A stretch of 64,000 nucleotides of DNA from Sphingomonas jinjuensis (GTDB lineage Bacteria > Pseudomonadota > Alphaproteobacteria > Sphingomonadales > Sphingomonadaceae): positions 322,784 to 386,783 of the forward strand of contig NZ_JACIEV010000004.1 in the NCBI RefSeq assembly GCF_014197105.1, in the 5' to 3' direction. The translations under genes and the position numbers were made by a program. Shown here in pieces: positions 36,285 through 44,658 of this stretch (within the stretch, counting starts at the first letter, position 1; each line of letters starts with the position of its first letter). The notes below the pieces were generated by a model that searched no databases, was not told where the DNA came from, and saw only the letters and a program-made list of their open reading frames with translations.

Positions 36285-36376
36285 CTGGCGCACACGAAAG
36301 CGGCCCGGCGGAAAGCCGGGCCGAGGTGCGCCAGGGAGCTTACCAGGCGTTCGTGGTGCGGGGGCGACTCGCCCCC
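36285..36376 (-). terminator. nested hairpin pair between two operons
   Basis: Outer stem CTGGCGCAC (36285-36293) with GTGCGCCAG (36326-36334) encloses an inner stem CGGCCCGGC (36301-36309) with GCCGGGCCG (36315-36323). A second hairpin, GGGGGCGA-CTCGCCCCC type, lies at 36360-36376. They follow the lipoprotein stop and come before the DUF485 promoter. They probably end the 36.4-38.4 kb operon; a small structured RNA is an alternative. Confidence 0.6.
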
Positions 36377-36386
36377 TCAAAACCGG

Positions 36387-36623
36387 TCAGGACGCGTTGC
36401 CTGTCGCGTCGTTGGCGAGCGGCAGCTCGCCCGCGGCGTTGAGCGCAATGCCGTTGGCATCGGGCTCGTCGACCACGGTCAGGTTCGTGTCGGGGGCCGC
36501 GCCCTCCTCGTTCAGCAGCGCAGTGTTCTCGGTCACCGCGTTGCCTGCATCGGTCCCCCTCGTGCAGGCGGCGAGCGTCAGCGCGCCGGCGATCAGCAGC
36601 GTGGCGGAAATTACGGTCTTCAT
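36387..36623 (-). CDS. small lipoprotein, function unknown
   Basis: A 78-residue protein with a lipoprotein signal (MKTVISATLLIAGALTLAACT, lipobox LAAC, Cys20). The mature part is acidic and Asn/Ala-rich with no domain I recognise (TENTALLNEEGAAPDTNL). Its ATG overlaps the TGA of the amidotransferase gene (ATGA), so it is the last gene of a coupled operon with a serine acetyltransferase and a glutamine amidotransferase-like hydrolase. AGGGG lies before the start. Nothing in the sequence explains why a lipoprotein is placed here. Confidence 0.7.
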   Translation of the reverse strand: MKTVISATLLIAGALTLAACTRGTDAGNAVTENTALLNEEGAAPDTNLTVVDEPDANGIALNAAGELPLANDATGNAS

Positions 36624-37378
36624 TGCAGTCCCCTTGTTGAAAACGAATGGATCGATGCCCCGCGCACCGCCGCGCCGAGCAAGGTGAAGAAGCTGGCACC
36701 CGCGGGTGCCGCCAGATCGCATTCCGGATGCCATTGCACCGCCAGCACCGCAGCATCGCCGGCATCGGTCGCCACCGCCTCGACCAGTCCGTCGCCGGGC
36801 GCGATCGCCTCGATCCGCAAGCCCGTGCCGAGCCGGGCGACACCCTGTTCGTGGATCGAGTTCACGCTGATGCGGCGATGACCGATGCTCCGCGACAATA
36901 GCCCGCCGTCGGTCAGCACCACATCGTGCCGGTGCGCGAAGATCGCCTCGTGATCGTCCCACGACCCGCTGAGGTGACGATCCCCGCACGCCTCGCGCGA
37001 CAGCGTGCCGCCGAACAGCACGTTGATCTCCTGCATGCCCCGACAGATGCCGAATACCGGTCGCCCGCGCTCGATCATCGCCGCACCCATCCGCAACGCG
37101 ACCTCGTCGCGTTCCTCGTCGACCGGTTCGTCCGGGTCGCTCGGGCCGGCGTAGCGATGGCCTGCGACATTGGAGCGCGAGCCCGTCAGCAACAATCCGT
37201 CGAGTGTATCGGCAACCGACGGCGCGTCGACTGCATCCGCGACCGCCGGCACCAGCACCACCGACGCCCCGGCGATATCGGCCAGCGGCCGGACGAAGCG
37301 CGTCGCCACCGCCTGGATGGGCCGCGACGTCTGCTCGTTGCAGCACATGACGCCGACGATCGGGCGGCGGCTGCCCAT
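36620..37378 (-). CDS. class I glutamine amidotransferase-like hydrolase (PuuD family)
   Basis: A 252-residue protein of the gamma-glutamyl-gamma-aminobutyrate hydrolase family (peptidase C26). The nucleophile is in FGICRGMQEINV (Cys about 107). The His-Glu pair is in AVQWHPECD near 217. The order PIVGVMCC... at the N-terminus matches PuuD-type proteins. It cleaves gamma-glutamyl amide bonds in polyamine breakdown in relatives, but no other polyamine catabolism gene is nearby; a spermidine-synthase-like gene is about 1 kb upstream. Both ends overlap neighbours by four bases or fewer, so it is translated with the serine acetyltransferase and the lipoprotein. Confidence 0.85.
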   Translation of the reverse strand: MGSRRPIVGVMCCNEQTSRPIQAVATRFVRPLADIAGASVVLVPAVADAVDAPSVADTLDGLLLTGSRSNVAGHRYAGPSDPDEPVDEERDEVALRMGAAMIERGRPVFGICRGMQEINVLFGGTLSREACGDRHLSGSWDDHEAIFAHRHDVVLTDGGLLSRSIGHRRISVNSIHEQGVARLGTGLRIEAIAPGDGLVEAVATDAGDAAVLAVQWHPECDLAAPAGASFFTLLGAAVRGASIHSFSTRGLQ

Positions 37379-38355
37379 CAGTGCCCCCGCGCGATCGGCA
37401 GGCGGGGTGACGGCTGGTCCTGATGCGACAGCTGCGCCGCTTCCGGCTGAAAGACCTGCGCGTCCGCCGGCACGTCGTCGAGCAGCCAGACGTTGCCGCC
37501 GATCACCGCCCGCGCGCCGATCGTGACCCGACCCAGGATCGTCGCCCCGGCATAGATCACCGCATCGTCCTCGACGATGGGATGGCGGGCGTGGCGCTCG
37601 CGAGGACTGGCAATGGAGCGTGCCGCCGCGCCCAGCGTGACATGCTGGTACAGCCGGACGCGCGCGCCGATGATCGCCGTCTCGCCGATGACGACGCCGG
37701 TGCCGTGGTCGATGAACAGCCCGTCGCCGATCGTCGCGCCGGGATGGATGTCGATCCCGGTCCGCTCGTTCGCCAGTTCGGAGATGATCCGGGCGATGAT
37801 CGGCACGCCAAGCTCGTACAGCTCGTGGGCGATGCGATGGTGCAGGCTGGCGATAGCGCCGGGGTAGCACAGCAACACCTCGTCGACGCTGCGTGCGGCG
37901 GGATCGCCGTGGAAGGCGGCCTCGACATCGCTGTCGATCCGGCGACGCACCTCGCCCAGCGTCGTCGCGAACAGCCGGACGATCGTGCCGGGCTGGTCGG
38001 CGTCGAACGGTGCGCTCGCCTCCGCCTGCCAATAGCCGAGCTCCCGCCCGATTTCCTTCTCCAGCTCGGCGAAGGCCGAAATCAGCTTGGCGGCCACGAA
38101 GGCGTCCTCGTCGCGGTCGGCGCCGCGAAAGCCGCCTAGCCGCCGCGGGTAAAGCGCCGCGGCCAGCAGATCGACGATCCGGCCCAGTGCCGCGCGTGCC
38201 GGAAAGCTGTCGACCCGCCGCAGCGGGTCCTGTCGCTCACGCCAGGCGCCGCGGCTGGCGCGCAGTGCGGATATGGCGGCATCGATCGCGGGCTGGCCCC
38301 GGCGTTCGATCCGGTGGAGCCCGGGCAATGCCGGGGCGTCGGTCGTTGGCGGCAC
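37378..38355 (-). CDS. epsC: serine O-acetyltransferase, EpsC/SrpH type
   Basis: Makes O-acetylserine from serine and acetyl-CoA, the entry step of cysteine synthesis. The 325-residue chain has a long helical N-terminal domain and a left-handed beta-helix of hexapeptide repeats from about 190 onward (GIDIHPGATIGDGLFIDHG, TGVVIGETAIIGARVRL, HVTLGAAA). The catalytic His is in FIDHGTGVVIGE. The long N-terminus and the lack of the CysE tail place it in the EpsC/SrpH branch. It starts at GTG, preceded by a perfect GGAGGTGA. It heads an overlapping operon. An inverted repeat at 38380-38401 may control it. Confidence 0.88.
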   Translation of the reverse strand: MPPTTDAPALPGLHRIERRGQPAIDAAISALRASRGAWRERQDPLRRVDSFPARAALGRIVDLLAAALYPRRLGGFRGADRDEDAFVAAKLISAFAELEKEIGRELGYWQAEASAPFDADQPGTIVRLFATTLGEVRRRIDSDVEAAFHGDPAARSVDEVLLCYPGAIASLHHRIAHELYELGVPIIARIISELANERTGIDIHPGATIGDGLFIDHGTGVVIGETAIIGARVRLYQHVTLGAAARSIASPRERHARHPIVEDDAVIYAGATILGRVTIGARAVIGGNVWLLDDVPADAQVFQPEAAQLSHQDQPSPRLPIARGH

Positions 38356-38379
38356 GAGTCACCTCCTGCCCGCCAGCAT

Positions 38380-38401
38380 ATCCCATCATTCCGATAGGGA
38401 T
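38380..38401 (-). promoter_or_regulatory. inverted repeat before epsC, candidate operator
   Basis: ATCCC (38380-38384) and GGGAT (38397-38401) flank 12 bases in an AT-richer stretch 25 bases before the GTG start. It may bind an Rrf2- or LysR-type regulator of cysteine or Fe-S metabolism; this is a guess from position. Confidence 0.4.
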
Positions 38402-38422
38402 TGCAAGAAAAGCTTGGGCGGA

Positions 38423-39172
38423 CTAAAGCTGGATCAGGCCGACCGTCGCCGCTGTCGCAGACGTCTGTTCTCTGGCCGCGAGCCAGATGACGTGCGGCGG
38501 TTCGGATTCGTTGCCGCCATCGACGTCGCGGGTTTCGACCCTGAAGCCGGCCTTGCGCAGCCGGTGGCTGAAGGCATCGTCGGGATAGGCCGACCAGATC
38601 GCCAGCATGCCGCCGGGACGCAGGGCGGCGTGGGCGGCGCGAAGCCCCCAGTCGCAATACAGCCGCTCGTTGGCGAGGTGGATCAGCCCGTCCGGCCCGT
38701 TGTCGACGTCGAGCAGGATCGCATCATACTGGCCGTGGCCGGCGACGATCATGTCGTGGACGTCGGCGATCTCGACGGTGACGCGCGGATCGAGCAGCGA
38801 GTTGCCGACGATGCTCGCCAGATGGCCCTTCGCCCAAGCGACGACCTGCGGCACCAGTTCGGATACGACGATCCGCGTCGGCGGGGCAAAGGCGGCGCGT
38901 GCGGAAGCCAGGGTGAAGCCCATGCCGAGTCCGCCGATCAGCACCCGGTCCACGGCACCGTCCAACCGGTCCGCGACCAGCGTCGCCAGGGCTTCTTCGG
39001 AGCGATAGGCCCAGCTGCCCATCAGCTGGTCTTCGCCGAACAATATCTCGTAATCGTCCTCGTGACGGTAGAGATGCAGCTTGCCGCCGCCAGGAATGTC
39101 GGCGGTGTCGATCAGTTCGCCCCAGGGGAACGGATCATCGGCGCCCGGTCGCGCCGCGGTCTGAACGTCCAA
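38423..39172 (-). CDS. spermidine-synthase-like SAM-dependent protein
   Basis: A 249-residue Rossmann-fold protein. The SAM-binding loop is VLIGGLGMGFTL (about 78-89), then RIVVSELVPQVV, DAILLDVDNGPD and LRPGGMLAIWS. These fit the spermidine synthase-like methyltransferase group. Polyamine synthases have DTTDP-type residues at the active site; here the matching stretch is LDVDNGP, so aminopropyl transfer is uncertain. The apparent start is TTG at 39172, two bases after the TGA of the small upstream gene, and no ATG or GTG sits near the natural N-terminus. It is probably co-transcribed with that gene. Confidence 0.75.
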   Translation of the reverse strand: MDVQTAARPGADDPFPWGELIDTADIPGGGKLHLYRHEDDYEILFGEDQLMGSWAYRSEEALATLVADRLDGAVDRVLIGGLGMGFTLASARAAFAPPTRIVVSELVPQVVAWAKGHLASIVGNSLLDPRVTVEIADVHDMIVAGHGQYDAILLDVDNGPDGLIHLANERLYCDWGLRAAHAALRPGGMLAIWSAYPDDAFSHRLRKAGFRVETRDVDGGNESEPPHVIWLAAREQTSATAATVGLIQL

Positions 39173-39174
39173 GA

Positions 39175-39375
39175 TCAGGCGCCAGGCTCGTCCGGAAGCA
39201 GCCGTTCGGCATCCGCCTTGGTCCGCGCATTGTCGCTACGCTCGCTGCGCTTGGCGAGGGCGGTCCAGGCATCGGAGGCGCGCTGGCAGCGATCGCGCAC
39301 ATTGTCGAGGTCGGCATCGTCGGCGGCCTGCTGTTGCTGCTCGGCCTGGGCTCGGTAGAAAACCGTGGGTGACAT
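39175..39375 (-). CDS. small hypothetical protein
   Basis: A 66-residue charged, helical protein (MSPTVFYRAQAEQQQQAADD at the N-terminus, a Gln run at 12-15). It has a single Cys and many Arg, Asp and Ala, with no signal peptide. AGGAGG precedes ATG 39375, a strong reason to choose it over an in-frame start further out. It is followed by the spermidine-synthase-like gene with a two-base gap. I recognise no family. Confidence 0.65.
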   Translation of the reverse strand: MSPTVFYRAQAEQQQQAADDADLDNVRDRCQRASDAWTALAKRSERSDNARTKADAERLLPDEPGA

Positions 39376-39403
39376 GAGGCGCCTCCTGGAACGTGGGAAC
39401 GGC

Positions 39404-39434
39404 GGGCGGACGTCCCCGATGGGGTCGCCCGCCC
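39404..39434 (-). terminator. hairpin after the cold-shock gene
   Basis: GGGCGGACGTCCCC (39404-39417) faces GGGGTCGCCCGCCC (39421-39434) with minor mismatches around a 3-base loop. It lies 10 bases past the cold-shock stop on the minus strand. Confidence 0.5.
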
Positions 39435-39443
39435 AACCACGGG

Positions 39444-39650
39444 TCAAGCCGACTGCAGGTTTACCGCACTCGTCTTGCCACGCCGATCGGTCTCGAGCTC
39501 GTACGAGACGCGCTGGTCCTTATCGAGCGTGCTCATGCCCGCACGCTCGACCGCGCTGATATGCACGAAGGCGTCAGCGCCGCCGGTTTCGGGCGCGATG
39601 AAGCCATAGCCCTTGTCGGCGTTGAAGAATTTTACGGTTCCGGTGATCAT
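39444..39650 (-). CDS. cspA: cold-shock protein, CspA family
   Basis: Single OB-fold RNA/DNA-binding protein of 68 residues, the family's standard size. RNP1 is KGYGFIAP and RNP2 is DAFVHISAV. It melts RNA secondary structure after a temperature drop or in general growth. The ATG at 39650 follows AAGGA at a good distance; an in-frame ATG six codons earlier would hide that site. The symbol is by family only, since sphingomonads have several copies. The untranslated region upstream is long, as in other cold-shock genes. Confidence 0.9.
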   Translation of the reverse strand: MITGTVKFFNADKGYGFIAPETGGADAFVHISAVERAGMSTLDKDQRVSYELETDRRGKTSAVNLQSA

Positions 39651-39946
39651 GGGCGTATCCTTGTCCATGGGGTGACGGGCATGCGCCGACGTGGCGCATC
39701 CCGGCGTCGTGAGGCTAGAAAGGACAAAGGAGGGCGTTAGCGGTCCGGTATCCGTCGCAGGCGACGTCAGCCCCCTGGATATAGACGCTAACGGCGAAAA
39801 AGATAGGGCACGCATCCGCTTCGGGCGAAATGAGCGTGCCGCGCGGCCATTTCCGCGCTCGAAGATGCGTCGGGCACGTATTTGGTTTGACAGCCTCCCG
39901 TCGCCCATGGCTTCCCCCGCCGCGGGGTGAGCCAGGGGGCAAGACG
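39651..39946. other. 296-base divergent gap: cold-shock leader and promoters
   Basis: No gene is seen here. The part near 39670-39800 probably holds the cold-shock mRNA leader and promoter (the -10-like AGATAG/TATAGA zone at 39775-39805 is AT-richer). The part near 39890-39940 carries a short palindromic CCCCCGCCGCGGGG and the GGGGG run before the TMEM175 gene. No strong conserved cold-shock box could be identified by eye. Confidence 0.4.
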
Positions 39947-40576
39947 ATGCAAACCAACGATGACGAGGCCGACAGTCGCGCGCATGCCAAGGCGCAGCTG
40001 GAGCGGATGGCGTTTTTCTCGGATGCGGTGTTCGCGATCGCGATGACGCTGCTGGTGATCGAGGTGAAGCTGCCGCATGTCACGCGCTTCGACGATGCGT
40101 CGCTCGGCAATGCCCTGCTCAGCCTGGTCCCCAGCTATGTCGGTTTCCTGATCAGCTTCCTCGTGCTGGCCCGCTTCTGGGTGTCGCACCATGTCGTCCT
40201 CGGCACCTTGCGCGCGACGAACCTGCGCCTGTTGTGGGCGAACCTGCTCCTTCTCCTCGCGGTCGCGTTCATGCCCTTCCCCACCGCGGTGGTCGCGGAA
40301 TTCGCGCAGCTGCGCGTCGGCGTCGGCTTCTATTCAGCCTGGCTGGTGCTGCTGGGGCTGCTCAACCAGCGGATCATCCGCATCGGCATTTCCGATCCCG
40401 ACCTCCACGATCCGCGCAGCGGCGCGGAGGCGCTGCGCCCGCTGCTGCGCGCCAGCTGGATCCCGATCGTCATCGGCACCCTGGCATTCGCCGCCGGCAT
40501 CGCTTTTCCGTTCGCCGGGCTTGCGGTCCTCGCCATCGGCAGCCCGATCATCTCCTACATCCTACGCCGCCGCTGA
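39947..40576 (+). CDS. TMEM175-type potassium channel (DUF1211)
   Basis: Membrane protein of 209 residues with six hydrophobic helices. The first helix has the family's (F)SDxxxAIAxT signature as MAFFSDAVFAIAMTLLVIEVK, shown here as MAFFSDAVFAIAMT. Bacterial relatives are leak-type potassium channels that work as tetramers. ATG 39947 follows GGGGGCAAGAC; an earlier in-frame start lacks similarity. It is divergent from cspA and converges with a carboxylesterase over a 31-base GC-rich gap. No partner gene is apparent. Confidence 0.88.
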   Translation: MQTNDDEADSRAHAKAQLERMAFFSDAVFAIAMTLLVIEVKLPHVTRFDDASLGNALLSLVPSYVGFLISFLVLARFWVSHHVVLGTLRATNLRLLWANLLLLLAVAFMPFPTAVVAEFAQLRVGVGFYSAWLVLLGLLNQRIIRIGISDPDLHDPRSGAEALRPLLRASWIPIVIGTLAFAAGIAFPFAGLAVLAIGSPIISYILRRR

Positions 40577-40607
40577 GCCCGCCGGCGGCGGCCGGCGGCG
40601 GCAGGGC

Positions 40608-42125
40608 TTACGGCCGCGGCATCGCCGTCCATTTGCGCCGCGCATCGGCCATCGCGGCGTCCTTCGCCCGTTCCTGCACCGGCTGCAGCCGCGCCGCCCC
40701 GGTTGCGGCGCCGATCACCAGCCGCTCGGTCGGCCGGTTCCCCACCGCCGGCCAGCGAGGTGCGCCGCCGCCATTCGGGTTGCCGGTGCGCGCGAAGCGG
40801 ACCCAGTAATCGCCCATCAGCCTCGCCACCTCGGTATCGCGCGCATCCCAGCGATGCTCGACCGGCCTGGTGCCGAAGACATATTCCAGCTCGCCGCCAT
40901 GATCGGTCCCCGCCGCACCAGCCCGCTGGTCGACCGGCACCTGGTCGACATAATAGGCGAAGGTCGGATTGCCCGCCGCCGCATGGCGATCGGCGAGGGC
41001 GTAAGAAGGCAGCACGAAGCCGACATCCTCCGCCAGATCGACCGCCGCCGACGCCGGCGGCTTGCCGGTCATCGCGACATAGCCGTCGAACAGCGGCTGG
41101 AAATCGGGACCCAGCAGCCCCCTTGCCGCCGCCTCGGTCATCCCGCCCAGGCTGGATTCGTTTGAATTGCCGCCGATCATCAGCGGGATGCGCATCTCAG
41201 CCTGGCGATAGAAGGGCTCGCCGGGACTCTGCGTGACGACCGTGCCGTCGATGCAGGGAAAGGCGCGGCCGTTCCGCACCACCTCGGCCAGCGGCACCGC
41301 GCGCAGCTGTGCCGGCGTCGCGTCCTTCAACCCGATGCTTTCCGCCCACATCGCGCCCAATCTCTCGGCATTGATCGCGCCGCCGCGGATCGGGAACAAG
41401 GCGCTCGACCCCGAACCCGACTGCGAGATCGCCTTGTGGAACAGCCCGCGCCCCGCGGGTGACCCCATCAACAGCTGGACGCTGCCGGCGCCTGCCGACT
41501 CGCCGAAGATGGTGACGTTGCCCGGATCGCCGGCAAAGGCGGCGGCGTTGCGCTTCACCCATTCGAGCGCCGCGACTTGGTCCATGATCGCATAGTTGCC
41601 CAGCCGCCCGCCCGGATCCTCCGCGGTCAGCGCCGGATGCGCAAAGAAGCCGAGCCGGCCGAGCCGATAGTTGATCGTGACGATCACAGCCCCGCGCGCC
41701 GCCAGCGCCGCGCCGTCGTACAGCGGCACGCCCGCCGCGCCATAGGTGAAGCCACCGCCGTGGATGAAGACCATCACCGGATAGCGCCCCGCCCGCACCG
41801 GCCGCCACACGTTTAGGAACAGGCAGTCCTCGCTCATGGGGCCGACCTGCGCCCAAGGCTCGCGATGCTCCGGCCCCTGCGGACAGGCGGCACCAAAGGA
41901 CGTCGCCTCGCGGGTGCCCGGCCACGACGCCGGTCGTGCCGGGGGTCGCCAGCGCATCGCGCCGACCGGCGGCGCGGCATAGGGAATGCCCTTGAACGCG
42001 ATCGTGTCGCCCGCGCGGGCACCGCGCAGGCTGCCGGTATCGATCCGCGCGACGGGCGCCTGTGCCGCCACTCCCGACGCCGCGACCAATGCCGTCGCCA
42101 TCCCTAGCAAATGCCCGATCCGCAT
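40608..42125 (-). CDS. type-B carboxylesterase, secreted
   Basis: Serine esterase of 505 residues with a signal peptide (MRIGHLLGMATALVAASGVAAQ). It shows FKGIPYAAPPVG, SEDCLFLNVW, oxyanion loop FIHGGGF, nucleophile elbow FGESAGAG (Ser210), the acid Glu in GGNSNESSLGG and His in TDHGGELEYVFG. The triad is complete. AAGGAC precedes ATG 42125; starts further out give a basic tail in front of the signal peptide and are unlikely. It is divergent from a TonB receptor followed by an acyl-CoA ligase, TetR and GMC dehydrogenase, which suggests an imported ester is hydrolysed and its parts oxidised or activated. Confidence 0.9.
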   Translation of the reverse strand: MRIGHLLGMATALVAASGVAAQAPVARIDTGSLRGARAGDTIAFKGIPYAAPPVGAMRWRPPARPASWPGTREATSFGAACPQGPEHREPWAQVGPMSEDCLFLNVWRPVRAGRYPVMVFIHGGGFTYGAAGVPLYDGAALAARGAVIVTINYRLGRLGFFAHPALTAEDPGGRLGNYAIMDQVAALEWVKRNAAAFAGDPGNVTIFGESAGAGSVQLLMGSPAGRGLFHKAISQSGSGSSALFPIRGGAINAERLGAMWAESIGLKDATPAQLRAVPLAEVVRNGRAFPCIDGTVVTQSPGEPFYRQAEMRIPLMIGGNSNESSLGGMTEAAARGLLGPDFQPLFDGYVAMTGKPPASAAVDLAEDVGFVLPSYALADRHAAAGNPTFAYYVDQVPVDQRAGAAGTDHGGELEYVFGTRPVEHRWDARDTEVARLMGDYWVRFARTGNPNGGGAPRWPAVGNRPTERLVIGAATGAARLQPVQERAKDAAMADARRKWTAMPRP

Positions 42126-42259
42126 GACGCGTTTGTCCTTTCGTGCGGCGGACCACCAAGCGCGAGCCGCCGACCATCCTCTCCACGCGCGCCGCTCGAG
42201 CGACGTCACGACCATCATCCTATCCTAAAAAATAATCTTCACTAGTCGTATAATGAAAG

Positions 42260-42286
42260 TTGACAGCGGCCCTTCAGCGATGTCAA
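42260..42286. promoter_or_regulatory. inverted repeat TTGACA...TGTCAA in a divergent promoter
   Basis: TTGACAGCG (42260-42268) and CGATGTCAA (42278-42286) form an imperfect 9-base dyad, 49 bases before the TonB receptor ATG. The left arm alone could also be a -35 box, and TATAATGAAAG lies just upstream at 42249. TTGACAGCG also occurs at 17395 before the MFS-esterase operon. Confidence 0.45.
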
Positions 42287-42334
42287 TCAATGACCGGACG
42301 CGCCGCAGAGCGCGCTAATCGGAGAGGACATAGG

Positions 42335-44599
42335 ATGCGCACGTTGCTGCTGTCGGCGTCGGTGATCGCCATGATGACGTCGGGTTCCGCCATGGCGCAG
42401 GTCGGCCCCGCCGATTCGCCCGCGACCACCGCCCAGAAGACGCCCCAGGCGTCGCAGAACCCGGTCGATGCGGCCGATCCCAACGCAATCCCCGGCACGA
42501 TCGGCGACGACGTCGTCGTCACCGCCGAACGCCGTTCGACCAGCCTCCAGCGCACCGGCGTCGCCGCCTCGGTGCTGACCGGCGAAGACCTGGTCCGCAA
42601 GAGCGTCAACAGCGTCGAGCAGCTCCAGTTCGCCACCCCGTCGCTGACCGTCAACACCTCGGGCCAAGCGAACAGCTTCAACATCCGCGGCATCGGCAAG
42701 TCGGAAATCTCGAGCTCGGTCGGTGTCGGCGTCGTCACCTATCGCGACGGCGTCGCCACGTTCCCGGGCTATTTCCAGACCGAGCCCTATTACGACATCC
42801 AGTCGGTCGAGGTGCTGCGCGGGCCGCAGGGCACCTTCGCGGGCGGCAATGCGACCGGCGGCGCGGTGTTCATCACCGAGACCAACCCGACCACCGACAA
42901 GATCAAGGGTTTCGCCACCGCCCAGTACGGCAACTACAACCAGCTGAAGGCGCAGGGCGCGATCAACATTCCGCTCAGCGACACGCTGGCGATCCGCCTC
43001 GCCACCAATCTGGAAAAGCGCGACACCTTCTTCACCATCACCGGGCCGTGGACGGGCAACCCCGGCAACCTCCATTCGGAAAGCGGCCGCGCCAGCCTGT
43101 TGTGGCAGCCCGACACCCATCTGCGCGTGCTGATCAAGGGCGACTACAACAAGATCAACGTCGGCGGTTACCCCAACAGCCCGGCGTATTTCGGCACCGC
43201 CAACGCGCCGACGCTCAACACCAGCGACCCGTTCGTCATCAGCAGCAACACCTATCTGTCGGGGCAGGACGAGTTCGGCCGCATCTCGGCGAACATCAGC
43301 TACACCTTCGACAGCGGGCTGATGATCCGCTCGATCAGCGGTTTCCAGAAGGGCACGCTCCAGGAAACGCTCGACGCCGACGGCACCGCGGCGCGCAGCG
43401 ACACGTTCCAGGATTTCGCCAACGAGCATATCTGGTCGCAGGAGGTGAACATCATCTCCCCCGACAAGGGCCCGTTCACCTGGCTCGTCGGCGCCTATTA
43501 CCAGTATGACAAATACGAGTTCCCCGTCGGCAACGGCTATGTCTCGCTGTCGCCGACCGGCGTGGTGCGCTCGCTCCGCATCGAGGGCACCAACCCCCAC
43601 ACCGCCACCGCCGCCTTCGGCCAGGTCGGCTATCACCTGACCGACGCGCTTCAGGTGACGCTCGGCGGGCGCTGGTCGCGCACCACGTCGCGCAACGACG
43701 TGCGCTATCCGATCGAGCTGTTCCTCGGCGCGCTGCCGACGTTCAAGACGACGCTGGTCCAGAACGACTTCAACGCCAACAGCAACGTCGACGGCAAGCT
43801 GGCGCTGAACTGGACGATCAACCCCGACCACTTCCTGTACGCCTTCGTCGCCACCGGCACGAAGGCAGGCGGCCTCAACGGCGCCAACCTGTTCGGCGTC
43901 ACCCCGCGCGCCTTCGTGCCTGAAAAGGTGACCGATTACGAACTGGGGTGGAAGGGCACGCTGATGGGTGGCCGCCTGCGCACCCAGCTCGGCGGCTATT
44001 ACAACGTCTACAAGAACTTCCAGGTCACGATCGTCGACCCGCAGACGCCCAACTTCAATTCGATCTTCAACGTGCCGCGCGCCACCAAGCTGTACGGCGT
44101 CGAGGCATCGGCTCAAGGGTCGTTCGACCGCTTCCTGTTCGACGTCTCGGCCTCGCTGTCGAAGTCCGAGCTCGGCCAGTTCTTCGCCCGCGATCCACGT
44201 CGCACCACCACCGGCACGTGCAACGCCACCTCGGGCCCGGCGACCGCGACCTGCATCGACCTGGGCGGGCGTCGGCAGAGCTATTCGCCAGCCTTCACGC
44301 TCAGCCTCGGTGGCCAGTACGCCATCCCGCTCGCCGACGGGCTGACGCTGACGCCGCGCGTCGACTATGCCCATATCGCCGCGGTCTGGGGCACGCTGTT
44401 CCAGCAGCCGCAGCTCGGCGACCGGCTGGCGGAGCGCAACATCGTCAACGCGCAGCTGACGCTCGACAACGGCACCTGGTCGATCGCTGGGTTCTCCACC
44501 AACCTGACCGACCAGCACTATATCGGCTCGCTCAACGGCATCCGCCGCTTCGCCGCACCGCCGCGCCAGTACGGCATCCGCGTCAGCACCAAGTTCTGA
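42335..44599 (+). CDS. TonB-dependent receptor
   Basis: Outer-membrane transporter of 754 residues. It has a signal peptide (MRTLLLSASVIAMMTSGSAMAQ), the TonB box region DDVVVTAERRSTSLQ, plug elements FNIRGIGKSE and VEVLRGPQGTFAGGNATGG, and a beta-barrel ending in Phe (GIRVSTKF). A Cys pair (GTCNATSGPATATC) lies in a late extracellular loop. GGAGAGGACATAGG precedes the ATG, chosen over an in-frame codon at 42260. The VEVLRGPQGT wording is that of receptors for hydrophobic or aromatic compounds, common in sphingomonads; no siderophore genes are near. It is followed 59 bases later by an acyl-CoA ligase. Confidence 0.92.
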   Translation: MRTLLLSASVIAMMTSGSAMAQVGPADSPATTAQKTPQASQNPVDAADPNAIPGTIGDDVVVTAERRSTSLQRTGVAASVLTGEDLVRKSVNSVEQLQFATPSLTVNTSGQANSFNIRGIGKSEISSSVGVGVVTYRDGVATFPGYFQTEPYYDIQSVEVLRGPQGTFAGGNATGGAVFITETNPTTDKIKGFATAQYGNYNQLKAQGAINIPLSDTLAIRLATNLEKRDTFFTITGPWTGNPGNLHSESGRASLLWQPDTHLRVLIKGDYNKINVGGYPNSPAYFGTANAPTLNTSDPFVISSNTYLSGQDEFGRISANISYTFDSGLMIRSISGFQKGTLQETLDADGTAARSDTFQDFANEHIWSQEVNIISPDKGPFTWLVGAYYQYDKYEFPVGNGYVSLSPTGVVRSLRIEGTNPHTATAAFGQVGYHLTDALQVTLGGRWSRTTSRNDVRYPIELFLGALPTFKTTLVQNDFNANSNVDGKLALNWTINPDHFLYAFVATGTKAGGLNGANLFGVTPRAFVPEKVTDYELGWKGTLMGGRLRTQLGGYYNVYKNFQVTIVDPQTPNFNSIFNVPRATKLYGVEASAQGSFDRFLFDVSASLSKSELGQFFARDPRRTTTGTCNATSGPATATCIDLGGRRQSYSPAFTLSLGGQYAIPLADGLTLTPRVDYAHIAAVWGTLFQQPQLGDRLAERNIVNAQLTLDNGTWSIAGFSTNLTDQHYIGSLNGIRRFAAPPRQYGIRVSTKF

Positions 44600-44658
44600 T
44601 CGTCGGACGGGCGCGGCCACGCCGGCCGCGCCCCCACCAGCTTCGGAAAGACGCCACC

